Shown one piece after another: positions 47,325-56,018 of a stretch of DNA of 64,000 nucleotides. Positions within the stretch are counted from its first letter, which is position 1. Each line of letters begins with the position of its first letter. The notes under the pieces are model-generated. The model did not search any database. It was not told the origin of the DNA and was given only the letters and a program-made list of their open reading frames with translations. Origin of the DNA: Anaerolineae bacterium (GTDB taxonomy: Bacteria; Chloroflexota; Anaerolineae; B4-G1; DUEL01); assembly GCA_025060135.1 (NCBI GenBank), contig JANXCY010000011.1, positions 1-64,000 on the forward strand, written 5' to 3'. The translations under genes were made by a program, and so were the position numbers.

Positions 47325-49067
47325 CTACCTGCGCCGACCGTCCTCCGTCATCATCCGCCAGACTTCCCGAACGCCGACTTTCGTCAGTTCGCCCACGTTG
47401 AAGGGGAGTCGCCCCACCGGGACGTCCAGTTCCGTCTTGTCGCAGACGGTGGAGGTGTTGGCGCGGTCAATCTGAGGCTTCAGGCGCAGCATCTCCCGCT
47501 CCACCTCCTCCGGCGAGGCTGTTGCCAGCAGGCGGTCTATCTGGGCCATTAAGGAGGTGGCCTGCCGGATGCGCTCCTCCGTCTCCGCCGCCTTCTGGGG
47601 CGAGATGATGCCGTAGCGGGCCTTCAGCGCGTTCAGCCGCCGACCGGCCTCGTAGGTGGTGGCAGCAATGGTATCCCGGTCCATCCAGACCGTCTCGTAG
47701 GAGAGGATGTGCTTCCAGGTGGGGGCCAGCAGGGCCCGCCGGTGGTCCTCCAACGTCCGGCAGAAGAGGCGGTAGCCGAACCGGTCCGGGTTCTCAAAGG
47801 CCGGGCTCCCGGGGTCCAGGAACGGGGCCAGCGGGGCGATGAAGGGGACCAGTCGCCGATCGCCGCCCAGCCTCTGCAAGAGGTCGTCGCAGTAGTCCAC
47901 CGTCTCCAGGGCCGAGGCGGCGGTCTGTTGGGGCAGGCCAATCATAAAGAACAGATCAAAGCGACGGCAGCCGACGGCCAGGCAGTTGCGCACTGTCTCC
48001 TCAATCCCTTCGTTACTGTAGGGCTTGCCCAGGGCCTGGCGGACGGTCGGGTCGTGGGAGTCGGGGGAGAATTCCACAATGAAGTCGGGCAGTGCCTCCG
48101 CCAGTTCTTCGGCGTAGTCCCGGGGGACGGGCCAGAAGAACTCCAGCATAAAAGGGCCGGGGACGCCCCGGACGGCGCGCAGGAAACGGCGGGCGTAGTC
48201 CATTCCTGCCAGGCGCAGTTCGCCCAGGATGAAGATGGGGCCCTTGCTCAGCCGCCGGGCCTCCCGCACGTCCCGCGCCAGGTCCTCCGGGTCGCGGAAG
48301 GCCGGACGCTCCCGTCCGGACATGCGGACATGCCCCTCGGCGCACCCCCCGCAGACGGAGCAGTGCTGGGTGCAGCCGCGCACCGTCAGCGTGGCCATGA
48401 TGGGATAATCCAGCCAGTGGGCGAAGGGCGTGCAGGAGATGAGGTCCCGATCGCGGATGACGGAGCGAACCATGTGCAGGAACCCCGGGCGGATGTGGCT
48501 CAGGTCGGCGGGGATGTAGGTCTGGGGGTTGATGTGGACCTCGCCCCGGGCGTCCTTCCAGGTCAGGTTGGGGACTTCGGTGGGCTCGCGGCCCGCGCGC
48601 AGGCATTCCAGCAGCATCCGCAGCGGCTCCTCGGTGGAATCGCCGCGCAGGACGTAATCCACCTGCGGATAACGGATGAGTTCCTCGTGGTAGTAACTCG
48701 CAGAGAAGCCGCCGAAGATGATGGGGGTTTTGGGGTGGTGTTCCCGGACGATGCGGGCGATTTCCAGCGCGCCCTGGGCATGGGGAAGCCAATGGAGGTC
48801 TATGCCGAAGGCGCGGGAGAGGTGGCGGGCGATGAAGCGTTCGACGTCAAACCGGTCGGAGCGGACCATCCGCACGGCCAGGTTGACAATGCGGGTGCGG
48901 AAGCCGTGCCGTTCCAGATAGTCGCAGAGGGCGGCAAAGCCGATGGGGTACATGTCGTAGATGGGGGTGGACGGGACGACGTCGGAGATGGGCCCCCAGA
49001 GGGTGGCCCGCCGCCGGAAGTCGTAGAGGCTGGGAGGGTGAAGAAAAGTCAAGTCAGGTATGGCCAT
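47325..49067 (-). CDS. B12-binding radical SAM protein
   Basis: The 580-residue protein has an N-terminal cobalamin-binding domain (GIDLHWLPHAQG at 88-99 as the DxHxxG-type region, then IIFGGFSASYYHEEL) and a radical SAM core with CTQHCSVC (232-239) binding the [4Fe-4S] cluster. A further Cys242 and a long C-terminal extension (about 430-580, helical) follow. Proteins of this architecture, including one long family often named after Ta0216, have unknown reactions, mostly methylations or rearrangements. It is isolated: upstream is a repeat array, downstream the G/C mosaic. Confidence 0.85.
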   Translation of the reverse strand: MAIPDLTFLHPPSLYDFRRRATLWGPISDVVPSTPIYDMYPIGFAALCDYLERHGFRTRIVNLAVRMVRSDRFDVERFIARHLSRAFGIDLHWLPHAQGALEIARIVREHHPKTPIIFGGFSASYYHEELIRYPQVDYVLRGDSTEEPLRMLLECLRAGREPTEVPNLTWKDARGEVHINPQTYIPADLSHIRPGFLHMVRSVIRDRDLISCTPFAHWLDYPIMATLTVRGCTQHCSVCGGCAEGHVRMSGRERPAFRDPEDLARDVREARRLSKGPIFILGELRLAGMDYARRFLRAVRGVPGPFMLEFFWPVPRDYAEELAEALPDFIVEFSPDSHDPTVRQALGKPYSNEGIEETVRNCLAVGCRRFDLFFMIGLPQQTAASALETVDYCDDLLQRLGGDRRLVPFIAPLAPFLDPGSPAFENPDRFGYRLFCRTLEDHRRALLAPTWKHILSYETVWMDRDTIAATTYEAGRRLNALKARYGIISPQKAAETEERIRQATSLMAQIDRLLATASPEEVEREMLRLKPQIDRANTSTVCDKTELDVPVGRLPFNVGELTKVGVREVWRMMTEDGRRR

Positions 49068-49082
49068 CAGATGCTCCCTGGT

Positions 49083-49375
49083 GGGGATGAATGGACAGGA
49101 TTTACAGGATTTACAGGATTTACAGGATTTAATTTGGTTCTTTGGGAATTCCCGTGCGTGGGGAGCAAGTTGCCCACAAAACGGCCGCTGTGCGTAGCGT
49201 AGGCTTTAGCCTGCGCCGCGCAAGATAAATCTTGCGCCACGTTGCCCACAAGCCAATCGCAAACCACGGAAATTCCCAGAGAGCCTTTAATTTTTTAAAT
49301 CCCGCAAATCCCGTCCATATTTAATCTTGTAAATCCTGTGAATCCTGTCCATATTGATCCTGTGAATCCTGTCCA
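49083..49375. repeat. ACAGGATTT arrays and a GCGCAAGAT palindrome between radical SAM and cupin genes
   Basis: The 321-bp gap 49068-49388 has no gene. 49083-49133 holds four near-perfect TTTACAGGA units; 49193-49243 has GTAGGCTTTAGCCTGC and the palindrome GCGCAAGATAAATCTTGCGC; 49300-49375 has AATCCTGT-type units on the opposite strand. The two array blocks are thus inverted relative to each other. Confidence 0.8.
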
Positions 49376-49388
49376 TTCCCGCGCGCTG

Positions 49389-49721
49389 TTACTCTTCCGG
49401 GTGGGGGATGACGCAGATGAAGCGCAGGGGGCCCGGGCCGGTGTTGCGGTAGCCGTGGCGCTCGTTCGGGGGGATGTAGAGGGCCACACCGGGCCGCATA
49501 GGAATTTCGCCCTCCGGCCCCTCGGCGACCCCCTCACCCTCCAGGACAAAGATTTCGTGCTCGGAGGGGTGCTGGTGGGGGGCGAAAACGGCCCCGGGGG
49601 CGAACTCTATGATCCGCAGGGCGAAGTGAGGCGCTCCTTGGGGTTTCCCGATCACCCAGCGGATGGTAATCCCTTCCGCCACCGGTTCAACAGGGACATC
49701 TCGGTAATCTCGGTGCCACAT
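49389..49721 (-). CDS. Small cupin-domain protein
   Basis: The 110-residue single-domain cupin has the metal motif HQHPSEHEIFVLEGEG (two His then a Glu) and a second motif PPNERHGYRNTG. A structural metal and a small substrate, such as a sugar or keto acid, are likely but cannot be named. GGAGGAACC immediately before the ATG at 49721 decides the start over an upstream ATG in repeat-like DNA. It is separated by 72 bp from the YhaM gene upstream. Confidence 0.85.
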   Translation of the reverse strand: MWHRDYRDVPVEPVAEGITIRWVIGKPQGAPHFALRIIEFAPGAVFAPHQHPSEHEIFVLEGEGVAEGPEGEIPMRPGVALYIPPNERHGYRNTGPGPLRFICVIPHPEE

Positions 49722-49793
49722 GGTTCCTCCATGATGCAGGATGCAAGGCCAATCCGGAATACGGCGTACGGAGTATGGAATACGCAACACGAT

Positions 49794-50789
49794 TCACTCC
49801 AGCCGGGCTTCCTCTTCCACCGTCAGGTCTTCCTCCTCCCGACCAGCATAGAGGTAGCGACCCAGGAGGGTGTCGTACTCGGTCCAGGGTTTGGTGGGGT
49901 CGCGGCGGGTGGCAATGATACGGTGGAATCGGTTCACCTGAGCACTGAGGTCTTCCACGTAATGCAGGGCGGCCGCCTCCAGAGTCTGGGGCCGCCGGGG
50001 AGCGCCCCATTCGTGTCGGCCGTGATGGCTCACCATCATGTGGCGCAGCCGCAGAGCCAGGTCGGGGGGAAAGTCCGGCATCCCTTCCAGAACCCGGTCC
50101 ACCATCTGCAGGGACATCACCACATGCCCCAGCAGCCGTCCCTCGTCGGAGTACTCTATGCCTGTCTCCCAGGTGTACTCGCGGATTTTGCCGATGTCGT
50201 GCAGCAGCGCTCCGGTCAGCAGCAGGTCCCGGTGAATCTGCGGGTAGAGGGTCAGCAGGTGGCGGCAAAGGGAGAGGACCTCCACCGTGTGCTCCAGGAG
50301 TCCTCCCAGATAGGCGTGGTGGATCCGTCGCGCGGCCGGGGCACGGGAGAAACGGGCAACGAACTCCGGGTCATCAAAAAAGGCCGACAGCAACGCCCGC
50401 AGGTGGGAGTTCTCCACTTCGGCAATGGCGGTCCGGACCTCCTCCAGCATCTGGTCCACATCCCGCTCGGTAGCGGGGATCATATCCGCCATGTCGTACT
50501 CTCCCTCCTTTGCGGGGCGGATTTTCTCCACGACCACCTGCCAGCGGTCCAGATATTCCTCCACCCGACCCAGGACTTTCACCACCTGGCCGGTCTCCAG
50601 ACGGCGTTCCACCTCCGGCGCGCCTTCCCAGACGCGCGCCAGGATGTCCCCTGTCCGGTCGGAAAGCACGAGGGTGAGGAATTCCCCCCGGGTGCGGTCC
50701 CGGAAGGGCTCCAGTTGTTTGCGGCGCAGGAGGAAGAAACTGAGCACCCGGGCACCGGGGCGCAGGTCCCGAACGAATTGCTTTTTCAT
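49794..50789 (-). CDS. YhaM-type 3'-5' exoribonuclease
   Basis: The 331-residue protein joins an N-terminal OB fold (ARVLSFFLLRRKQLEPF, LVLSDRTGDILARVWEG) to an HD phosphohydrolase domain (RIHHAYLGGLLEHTVEV, LLHDIGKIREY, MVSHHGRHEWG), the architecture of YhaM exonucleases that trim RNA and single-stranded DNA in Firmicutes and relatives. The metal ligands H..HD..D are present. The start overlaps the stop of the GTPase gene by 4 bp, so both are translated from one message. Confidence 0.92.
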   Translation of the reverse strand: MKKQFVRDLRPGARVLSFFLLRRKQLEPFRDRTRGEFLTLVLSDRTGDILARVWEGAPEVERRLETGQVVKVLGRVEEYLDRWQVVVEKIRPAKEGEYDMADMIPATERDVDQMLEEVRTAIAEVENSHLRALLSAFFDDPEFVARFSRAPAARRIHHAYLGGLLEHTVEVLSLCRHLLTLYPQIHRDLLLTGALLHDIGKIREYTWETGIEYSDEGRLLGHVVMSLQMVDRVLEGMPDFPPDLALRLRHMMVSHHGRHEWGAPRRPQTLEAAALHYVEDLSAQVNRFHRIIATRRDPTKPWTEYDTLLGRYLYAGREEEDLTVEEEARLE

Positions 50790-51814
50790 GACAACTCTCC
50801 TTCCAGCGAGGCATTCTCCCCGCGGGGATGACGACGCATCTGGCGGTAACGGGCGCGCAGTTGGGCCGGGGTCAGCCGTTTGCCGGTCTCAAAATAGAGC
50901 AGAGCGACCTCGCCGATAGCCCATGTGCCCAACCCGTTGACCACTCCCGAGATGACCCAGCCGGGGCCGGGGAGGATTTTGGCCAGTTGCCCGGCCAGGA
51001 AGCGCAATCCCACTCCTCCGGCGATGGTGGTGAGGAGTTCTTTGGCGTGGCGGACGGAGAGGGATTCTCCGTAGATCGCGGCGATGCGCAGGACCATCCG
51101 TACCTGTCCGGCCAGGAGGAGGGGGACATCCAGTCCGGGCACCGGCTCGGCGGCGATGATGCCGTTGAGGGTGGCCGCGCTGCGAATGAGGCGCCGGGCT
51201 AACTGATGGCGATAGGCGGGCAGGGCCCGCCCCAGCGCCACGGCGATCCAGGGGTGGGATTCCACAATGGCCGGGATGAGCCGGTCTGCCACCCCGGCCC
51301 CGCTGCGGGCACAGACCGGAATAGGTTCCACACCCAGTTTGCGCCGGGCATCATCCAAGACCGCCGGGAGTTCCCGGCGCACCAGATCCATCTTATTGAG
51401 CGCGACGATGACGGGCAACCCGGTCGCCTTTAAAGACTGGTACAGTTCGTAGTCGGACTGGCGGATACCGGCGGCGGCGTCCAAGAGCAGAACGATCACA
51501 TCGGCCTCCTCGGCGGCGCGGCGGGCGATTTCCGCCCGGTCCATCCCGCCCACCTCGCCGAATCCCGGGGTATCCACCAGAACGAAGGGGCCGAATCGTT
51601 CCTCCAGCACCGTTTGGGTGGTGCCGGGGACGGCGGTAACCGGGGAGACCCGGCGGCCCATCATCTGGTTGAAAAGGGTGGATTTACCGGAATTGACCGG
51701 CCCGACGATGGCCAGGCGCGTGGCCGCCTCTCGCTGGACGGCCAGAGAGAGTTCGTCCCAGTCCAGGGCCTGGAGGAGGCCCCGCAGGTCGGCGAGATGG
51801 AGAGGGAGTTTCAT
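50786..51814 (-). CDS. Era-like GTPase with DUF697-type C terminus
   Basis: The 342-residue protein has a complete small GTPase domain: G1 GPVNSGKS (38-45), G2 region TAVPGTTQ, G3 DTPGFGE, G4 NKMD and a G5-like CARSGAG. The C-terminal half (about 190-330) is membrane-associated helical, as in YcjF/DUF697 proteins (LLTTIAGGVGLRFLAGQLAK, GPGWVISGVVNGLGTWAIGE). Its function may be in membrane dynamics or ribosome assembly, as for relatives. The 4-bp overlap with yhaM suggests a shared role in RNA metabolism. Confidence 0.88.
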   Translation of the reverse strand: MKLPLHLADLRGLLQALDWDELSLAVQREAATRLAIVGPVNSGKSTLFNQMMGRRVSPVTAVPGTTQTVLEERFGPFVLVDTPGFGEVGGMDRAEIARRAAEEADVIVLLLDAAAGIRQSDYELYQSLKATGLPVIVALNKMDLVRRELPAVLDDARRKLGVEPIPVCARSGAGVADRLIPAIVESHPWIAVALGRALPAYRHQLARRLIRSAATLNGIIAAEPVPGLDVPLLLAGQVRMVLRIAAIYGESLSVRHAKELLTTIAGGVGLRFLAGQLAKILPGPGWVISGVVNGLGTWAIGEVALLYFETGKRLTPAQLRARYRQMRRHPRGENASLEGELS

Positions 51815-51867
51815 ATGAACCTGTACGTAGATTCACGCAGATCACGCGGATTTTTCTTCTGGCAGCC

Positions 51868-51900
51868 AGGCCTGGCCGCCTGCGCTACGGTCAGTTGTAG
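51868..51900. repeat. REP-like unit GGCCTGGCCGCCTGCGCTAC
   Basis: It is an inverted-repeat unit with GTAGCGCAGG on its right side. A TTCACGCAGATCACGCGGA repeat lies just left of it, at the upstream edge of the GTPase gene. Confidence 0.6.
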
Positions 51901-51929
51901 CGCAGGGCGATCAACCTAAGGATGCTAAC

Positions 51930-52330
51930 GTTTGGGCATACAGGAGGCGGCGGCCGCCATTGGCGCCGAGAAGTCGCCCTTGCCTGGGCCTTCGGCCCGG
52001 TTGCTTCGCCTCGTTCGCAACGAGGTCGGCCTGCGCCGACCTTCTATGGGGCAGCAGCAAAAGCTGACGCCTGGGCCTGTTGTGAGCCGAAGCCGAGAGC
52101 GAAGCGCGGCGGACAGCGCCACGCGCCGCCACGCGGCGAGGGCCACGCCGAAGGCCACGGCCCGAGAGGCCTCGCCTCGTGGGGCTCGCCCGAGGTGCCG
52201 CTCGCGGCGTGGCCGAAGGCGCTCGCGCCAAGGCGAAGCCACCAGAGTGCCCAGGGAAGGCTGATTTCCCCTCCGCGCAGCGGCGTGGCCACAAAAGTCA
52301 GTACCATTGGGCTGTCGGCCTGCAAGGGGT
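51930..52330. repeat. GC-rich dispersed element, 400-bp copy
   Basis: It contains the ordered words TGCCTGGGCCTTCGGCC, GGTCGGCCTGCGCCGACC, GCGAAGCGCGGCGGAC, AGGCCACGCCGAAGGCCACG, CGCTCGCGGCGTGGCC and GGGAAGGCTGATTTCC, then GGCCACAAAAGT and ACCATTGGGC. The same words, in order, build 5309-5748. The whole 577-bp gap 51815-52391 is repeat-derived and holds no gene. Confidence 0.8.
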
Positions 52331-52391
52331 CTGGCGCCCTGCGCTATATCGGTCAGTGCGTAGCCCGGTTGGGGAAGATTGCCAGGATTCC

Positions 52392-53360
52392 TTAGCTCCC
52401 TTCGCTTTCCCCAGGAAGTTCCATCCACGGCAATTGGGTCGGGTCCACCTCTCTGGGAAGTTCTATCAATGGCAGTTGCACCCCCTGCGCTGCCGCGAGG
52501 GCGGCCTGGATTCTTCGCCCCGCCAGGGCGACGTATTCTTCGTTGATCTCGTATCCCACATAGTGGCGGTCCGTCCGGATTGCAGCGATGGCCGTCTGCC
52601 CGCTGCCCATAAACGGGTCCAGGACAACCTCACCCTCAAAAGTGTATAGTTGGATGAGCCGGTACGGCAATTCCACCGGAAAGGGGGCCGGATGCCCGAC
52701 TTTCGTCGCCGGCTCGGCCGGAAACGTCCAGACGCTTTTGGTAAATTCCAGAAACTCTTCTCGGGAAATCGTACTGTTTCGGCCAGGAAGGGAATCCCGG
52801 GTGAACGTCCCTTTAGAAAAGACCAGGATGTACTCGTGGGTATCCCTCAGGGTCGGATTCCTGGGGGAGCACCAGGTCCCCCAGGCGGTGGACGGGCTGC
52901 TGCTGGCGGCCTTGTTCCAGATAATTTCCCCCCGCATCAGAAAGCCCAGGTCCAGCATATCCTCAATGATAAAGGCATGGAGCGGGATGTAGGGCCGACG
53001 GCCCAGGTTAGCGATGTTGATACAAGCCCGGCCCCCGGGGACCAGTACCCGCCGGACCTCACTCCAGACCCGTTTCAGGAAGGCCCGGTACTCTGTCAAC
53101 GTAAGGTTCTCGTCGTACTCCTTGCCCACGTTGTAGGGGGGCGAGGTTACCATCAGATGGATGCTGCAATCCGGCAATTCCTCCATCTGCTCGCTGGATT
53201 TGCAGAGGATACGGTCCAGAAATTCCGGCGGGATCGGGCTTTCTATGTACGGGACCGGGTTCTCCTGCGGTAGCCCTTCGTAGAGCCGGCTGGCGTAGAA
53301 GGGAGTGGAATCGTGGGCAATCCGTCCGGGAGAGCCGAAGGCGCTGGTTTTGGTACCCAT
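52392..53360 (-). CDS. Solitary DNA methyltransferase 1 (N4/N6, TSPPYN first)
   Basis: The 322-residue enzyme has motif IV TSPPYN (72-77) near the N terminus and motif I DPFMGSGQTA near the C terminus, the circularly permuted beta order used by many N4-cytosine and N6-adenine methyltransferases. VGHPAPFPVELPYRLIQLY is the usual helix before motif I. It is predicted to modify a base within a short DNA site, probably adenine N6 or cytosine N4. I start at the ATG at 53360; the longer frame is a repeat. No restriction nuclease is nearby. Confidence 0.87.
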   Translation of the reverse strand: MGTKTSAFGSPGRIAHDSTPFYASRLYEGLPQENPVPYIESPIPPEFLDRILCKSSEQMEELPDCSIHLMVTSPPYNVGKEYDENLTLTEYRAFLKRVWSEVRRVLVPGGRACINIANLGRRPYIPLHAFIIEDMLDLGFLMRGEIIWNKAASSSPSTAWGTWCSPRNPTLRDTHEYILVFSKGTFTRDSLPGRNSTISREEFLEFTKSVWTFPAEPATKVGHPAPFPVELPYRLIQLYTFEGEVVLDPFMGSGQTAIAAIRTDRHYVGYEINEEYVALAGRRIQAALAAAQGVQLPLIELPREVDPTQLPWMELPGESEGS

Positions 53361-53425
53361 GGTGCAAGGCGCAGGTCGCAAGGCGCAGGACGCAACTCGC
53401 AGGTCGCAGATCGCACAGCGCGGGT
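53361..53425. repeat. GCGCAGGTCGCAAGGCGCAGG array
   Basis: About eight degenerate 7-8 bp units (GGCGCAG, GTCGCAA, GACGCAA) lie in the spacer between the methyltransferase and the zinc-ribbon gene. A similar stretch (GGCGCGGGGTGCGAGGCAC) precedes the true start of the HtrA gene. Confidence 0.7.
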
Positions 53426-53432
53426 GCACAGG

Positions 53433-54143
53433 CTACGAGAAGGCCTCTTCCAGGATGAGGATGCGCTCGCAGTTGCCACAGAAGAAGAGAGCGGCCTCCC
53501 GGGCCCGCTCCAGGCGGCCCGAGGGGACCTCCATCCCGCAGGCCGTGCAAGCCCCAAAGCGCATTACGGCGACGGCCAGCCCGCCTTTAGTCCGACGGAG
53601 GTTGCGGTAGAGTTCCAGGTCCTCCCGGGGGATGGCAGGGAGCAGAGCCGCGCGGGCGCGGCCAATTTCCGCCAGGCGCGCTTCCAGTTGTCCCTTTTCG
53701 GCCTCCAATGCGGCCTGATCGCGCGTCCACGCCGCCTCCACTTCCGCCAGATGGGCCTGAGCCTGCTTTTGTGCCTCCTCCGCCTCCTCGCGGGCAATCA
53801 TGGCCTCCAGGAGTTCCTCCTCCCGTTTCTCCCGCAACTTTTTCAGGGAGAGGACTTTCTTCTGGAGATCGTCCAGCGCTTTGGGGTTGCGGACGCTGCC
53901 GTTGTAGAGGGTTCGCTCCGTCGAGGCGATTTCGTCTTTGAGGCCCTGGACGGCCAGTTCCAGGTCCCGCTGGCGGACGGCCCAGCGGTGGGCCTCGTCG
54001 GCAGCGCGCGCGGTGGCTTGGCGGGCCTCCCGCAGCGCCGGGGTCTCCCCCAGCGCCGCCGTGATCTCCCGCAGGCGACGGCGGAGGGATTCTTCCTCCT
54101 GGTCTAACTGTTGCAAACGATAAAGGTTAGCGGCGCGGGTCAT
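53433..54143 (-). CDS. Coiled-coil protein with C4 zinc ribbon
   Basis: The 236-residue protein has about 180 residues of charged heptad coiled coil (LQQLDQEEESLRRRLREI; TLYNGSVRNPKALDDLQKKV), then a four-cysteine zinc ribbon (CTACGMEVPS and CGNCERILI), as in the zf-RING_7/CT398 family. The NPKALDDLQ turn is the family's best-conserved core. Function is uncertain; relatives have been linked to envelope or flagellar machineries. It lies 3 bp from the second methyltransferase gene and shares its transcript. Confidence 0.88.
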   Translation of the reverse strand: MTRAANLYRLQQLDQEEESLRRRLREITAALGETPALREARQATARAADEAHRWAVRQRDLELAVQGLKDEIASTERTLYNGSVRNPKALDDLQKKVLSLKKLREKREEELLEAMIAREEAEEAQKQAQAHLAEVEAAWTRDQAALEAEKGQLEARLAEIGRARAALLPAIPREDLELYRNLRRTKGGLAVAVMRFGACTACGMEVPSGRLERAREAALFFCGNCERILILEEAFS

Positions 54144-54145
54144 TG

Positions 54146-55135
54146 TTATGACCTACTGCGTCCTGCGTATTCCGTGCTGCGTGGGTTGGGCTGGTTTTCC
54201 CACGCCAGCAGTCTGGGGTCCGGATACGGAGCGGACAGGATCACTTCTCCTCCCTCGCTGTACTCAAAGAGCGGTTTCTGGGCGGCCTCCCGGCAGACCC
54301 GCTCGTAGGCGGTCCGGCAGTACTCCGGGGAGATGTCTATTCCGATAAACCGCCGCCGGAGCCGATAAGCGACCACCGTTGTCGTTCCGGCCCCGTTGAA
54401 GGGGTCCACCACGATGTCCCCCCGGTAGGTGAAGAGCCGCATCAGGCGGTACGGGATTTCCTCCGGGAACATCGCCGGATGGCCGAACTCCTTCATCCGG
54501 CCCTCCGGCGCAATGTTCCAGCGGCCGTAGACCCACTCCTTGAACTCGTCGGCCGTGATGTCTATGGCCTCCCGGGGCCCGACTTTGCGATGGGTGGCCT
54601 TGTCAAAAACCTCAATGAACTCCCAGGTGTATTTGATGTAGGGCATGGAGGGCGATTGCCAGCTGCCCCAGGCGGTGTATTTGGCGTTGTAGTTGCTCTT
54701 CTCCCAAAGGATTTCTGCCTTCCAGAGGAACCCCAGCCGCTGCAACTGGTGGGAGATGATGTGGTGAGTCGGGATGTAGTCGGAGAACAGCGGCTGGACG
54801 TTGACAGCGATACGGCCCCCAGGCTTCAGGATGCGGTAGCATTCGGCCCAGATCCGATAGAGTTTGTCAAAGTACTCGTTCCATTCGCGGGTGTCCTCTG
54901 TATGGTCTCCGGCGTAGGAATGGCCGAAGTTGTAGGGGGGCGAGGTGATGACCATATCCACGCTTCCGGCGGGCAGGGCCCGCAGGACCTCCTCCGCGTC
55001 GCCGACGATGATGGTGTTGACAAAGTCCCGAATCTCCGGCGGCTCCTCCACAGCAATGGCCGCCGCCCGGTACTTGGTCCCTCCGCGAACCTGCTCTTTC
55101 CCCTTTTTATTCCGAACTTTCTCTTCCTTGCTCAA
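54146..55135 (-). CDS. Solitary DNA methyltransferase 2 (N4/N6, TSPPYN first)
   Basis: The 329-residue enzyme has TSPPYN (64-69) and, near the C terminus, DPFNGAGTTTV, again the beta order. The segment FGHPAMFPEEIPYRLMRLFTYRGDIV before motif I (quoted in part, GHPAMFPEEIPYRL) matches the family. It differs clearly from the methyltransferase at 52392-53360, so they are not recent duplicates and probably read different sites. Its start overlaps lgt by 29 bp. A Lys-rich N-terminal tail (1-20) precedes the domain. No endonuclease gene is visible. Confidence 0.88.
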   Translation of the reverse strand: MSKEEKVRNKKGKEQVRGGTKYRAAAIAVEEPPEIRDFVNTIIVGDAEEVLRALPAGSVDMVITSPPYNFGHSYAGDHTEDTREWNEYFDKLYRIWAECYRILKPGGRIAVNVQPLFSDYIPTHHIISHQLQRLGFLWKAEILWEKSNYNAKYTAWGSWQSPSMPYIKYTWEFIEVFDKATHRKVGPREAIDITADEFKEWVYGRWNIAPEGRMKEFGHPAMFPEEIPYRLMRLFTYRGDIVVDPFNGAGTTTVVAYRLRRRFIGIDISPEYCRTAYERVCREAAQKPLFEYSEGGEVILSAPYPDPRLLAWENQPNPRSTEYAGRSRS

Positions 55136-55976
55136 CGTCGCTCATTGCCGGAGAAGGCTGGGGCGCAATACGCCGCCGCAGGACCAGCAGGGCGATTCCT
55201 GCCAGTGCCAGGGCCAGGCCGAACCACTGCGCGGCTGCCAGCGGGCCAATCATCCAGGCATCCGGGCGGAAAAACTCAATCCACGACCGGCCCAGCGCGT
55301 AACCCACGATGTATCCCACAAAAATATCCCCGTCCCGCAGACGGTCCGCCCGCTTCTTCGCCAGATAGGCCAGCACCAGAAAAAGCATCAGGCACCAGAG
55401 GGATTCGTAGAGAAAGGTGGGATGGAAAAGGGTATCCGGCGGGTACTGGCTGAGGGGGTACATCGCCAGCCGGTGTTCGGCGTCGATCTTGACGCCCCAC
55501 CAGGAGGAGCCGGTGGGTGGGCCGTAGAGTTCCTGGTTGATGAAGTTGCCCCAGCGGCCGATGGCCTGCCCCAGCGCCAGCCCCGGCGCGCCCAGGTCCA
55601 GGAGGACCAGCAGCGGGAGTTTGTGGCGCCAGGCATAGATAGCCACACCCAGAATACCGCCGATGATGGCACCGTAGATGCCCAGGCCGCCCTGCCAGAT
55701 CTTCAGGATGTCCTCCGGGTGCTGCCGGTACCACTCCCAGCCGAATCCGCCGCCCCGGGGGCTAGAGAAGACGTGATACAGCCGGGCGCCAATGAGGCCA
55801 AGGATCGTCGCCACGACCAGGCCGTTCCAGATATGGTCGGGGTGGATACCCTTCCTTGGGGCCTGCCGGACCGCATAGATGGCGCCCAGCAGGATGCCAA
55901 TGGTGATGAGAACCCCGTACCAGCGGATAGCGATCGGGCCAATCTGTACCAGAATCGGGTCAACCGGTGGGGTCAT
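55107..55976 (-). CDS. lgt: Prolipoprotein diacylglyceryl transferase
   Basis: Lgt attaches diacylglycerol from phosphatidylglycerol to the lipobox cysteine of prelipoproteins, the step needed for the binding lipoproteins and HtrA of this window. The 289-residue membrane enzyme has about seven helices and the signatures GRWGNFINQELYGPP, HPTFLYES and RSWIEFFRPDAW. Catalytic Arg and His positions of the family are present. The final 29 bp overlap the start of the methyltransferase. It follows the SPFH gene by 42 bp and is probably in its operon. Confidence 0.95.
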   Translation of the reverse strand: MTPPVDPILVQIGPIAIRWYGVLITIGILLGAIYAVRQAPRKGIHPDHIWNGLVVATILGLIGARLYHVFSSPRGGGFGWEWYRQHPEDILKIWQGGLGIYGAIIGGILGVAIYAWRHKLPLLVLLDLGAPGLALGQAIGRWGNFINQELYGPPTGSSWWGVKIDAEHRLAMYPLSQYPPDTLFHPTFLYESLWCLMLFLVLAYLAKKRADRLRDGDIFVGYIVGYALGRSWIEFFRPDAWMIGPLAAAQWFGLALALAGIALLVLRRRIAPQPSPAMSDVEQGRESSE

Positions 55977-56018
55977 TGTCGTTCTCCATAGACGTGTCGG
56001 ATGTGCATCAGCCGCTCC

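Noticed and set aside
49083-49375. Possible CRISPR array
   Set aside because: Units are 9 bp, without unique spacers of constant length, and no cas gene is near.
51922-52428. Protein-coding frames in the 51.9-kb gap
   Set aside because: They are in GC-rich repeat DNA on both strands and contain the same words as non-coding copies elsewhere.
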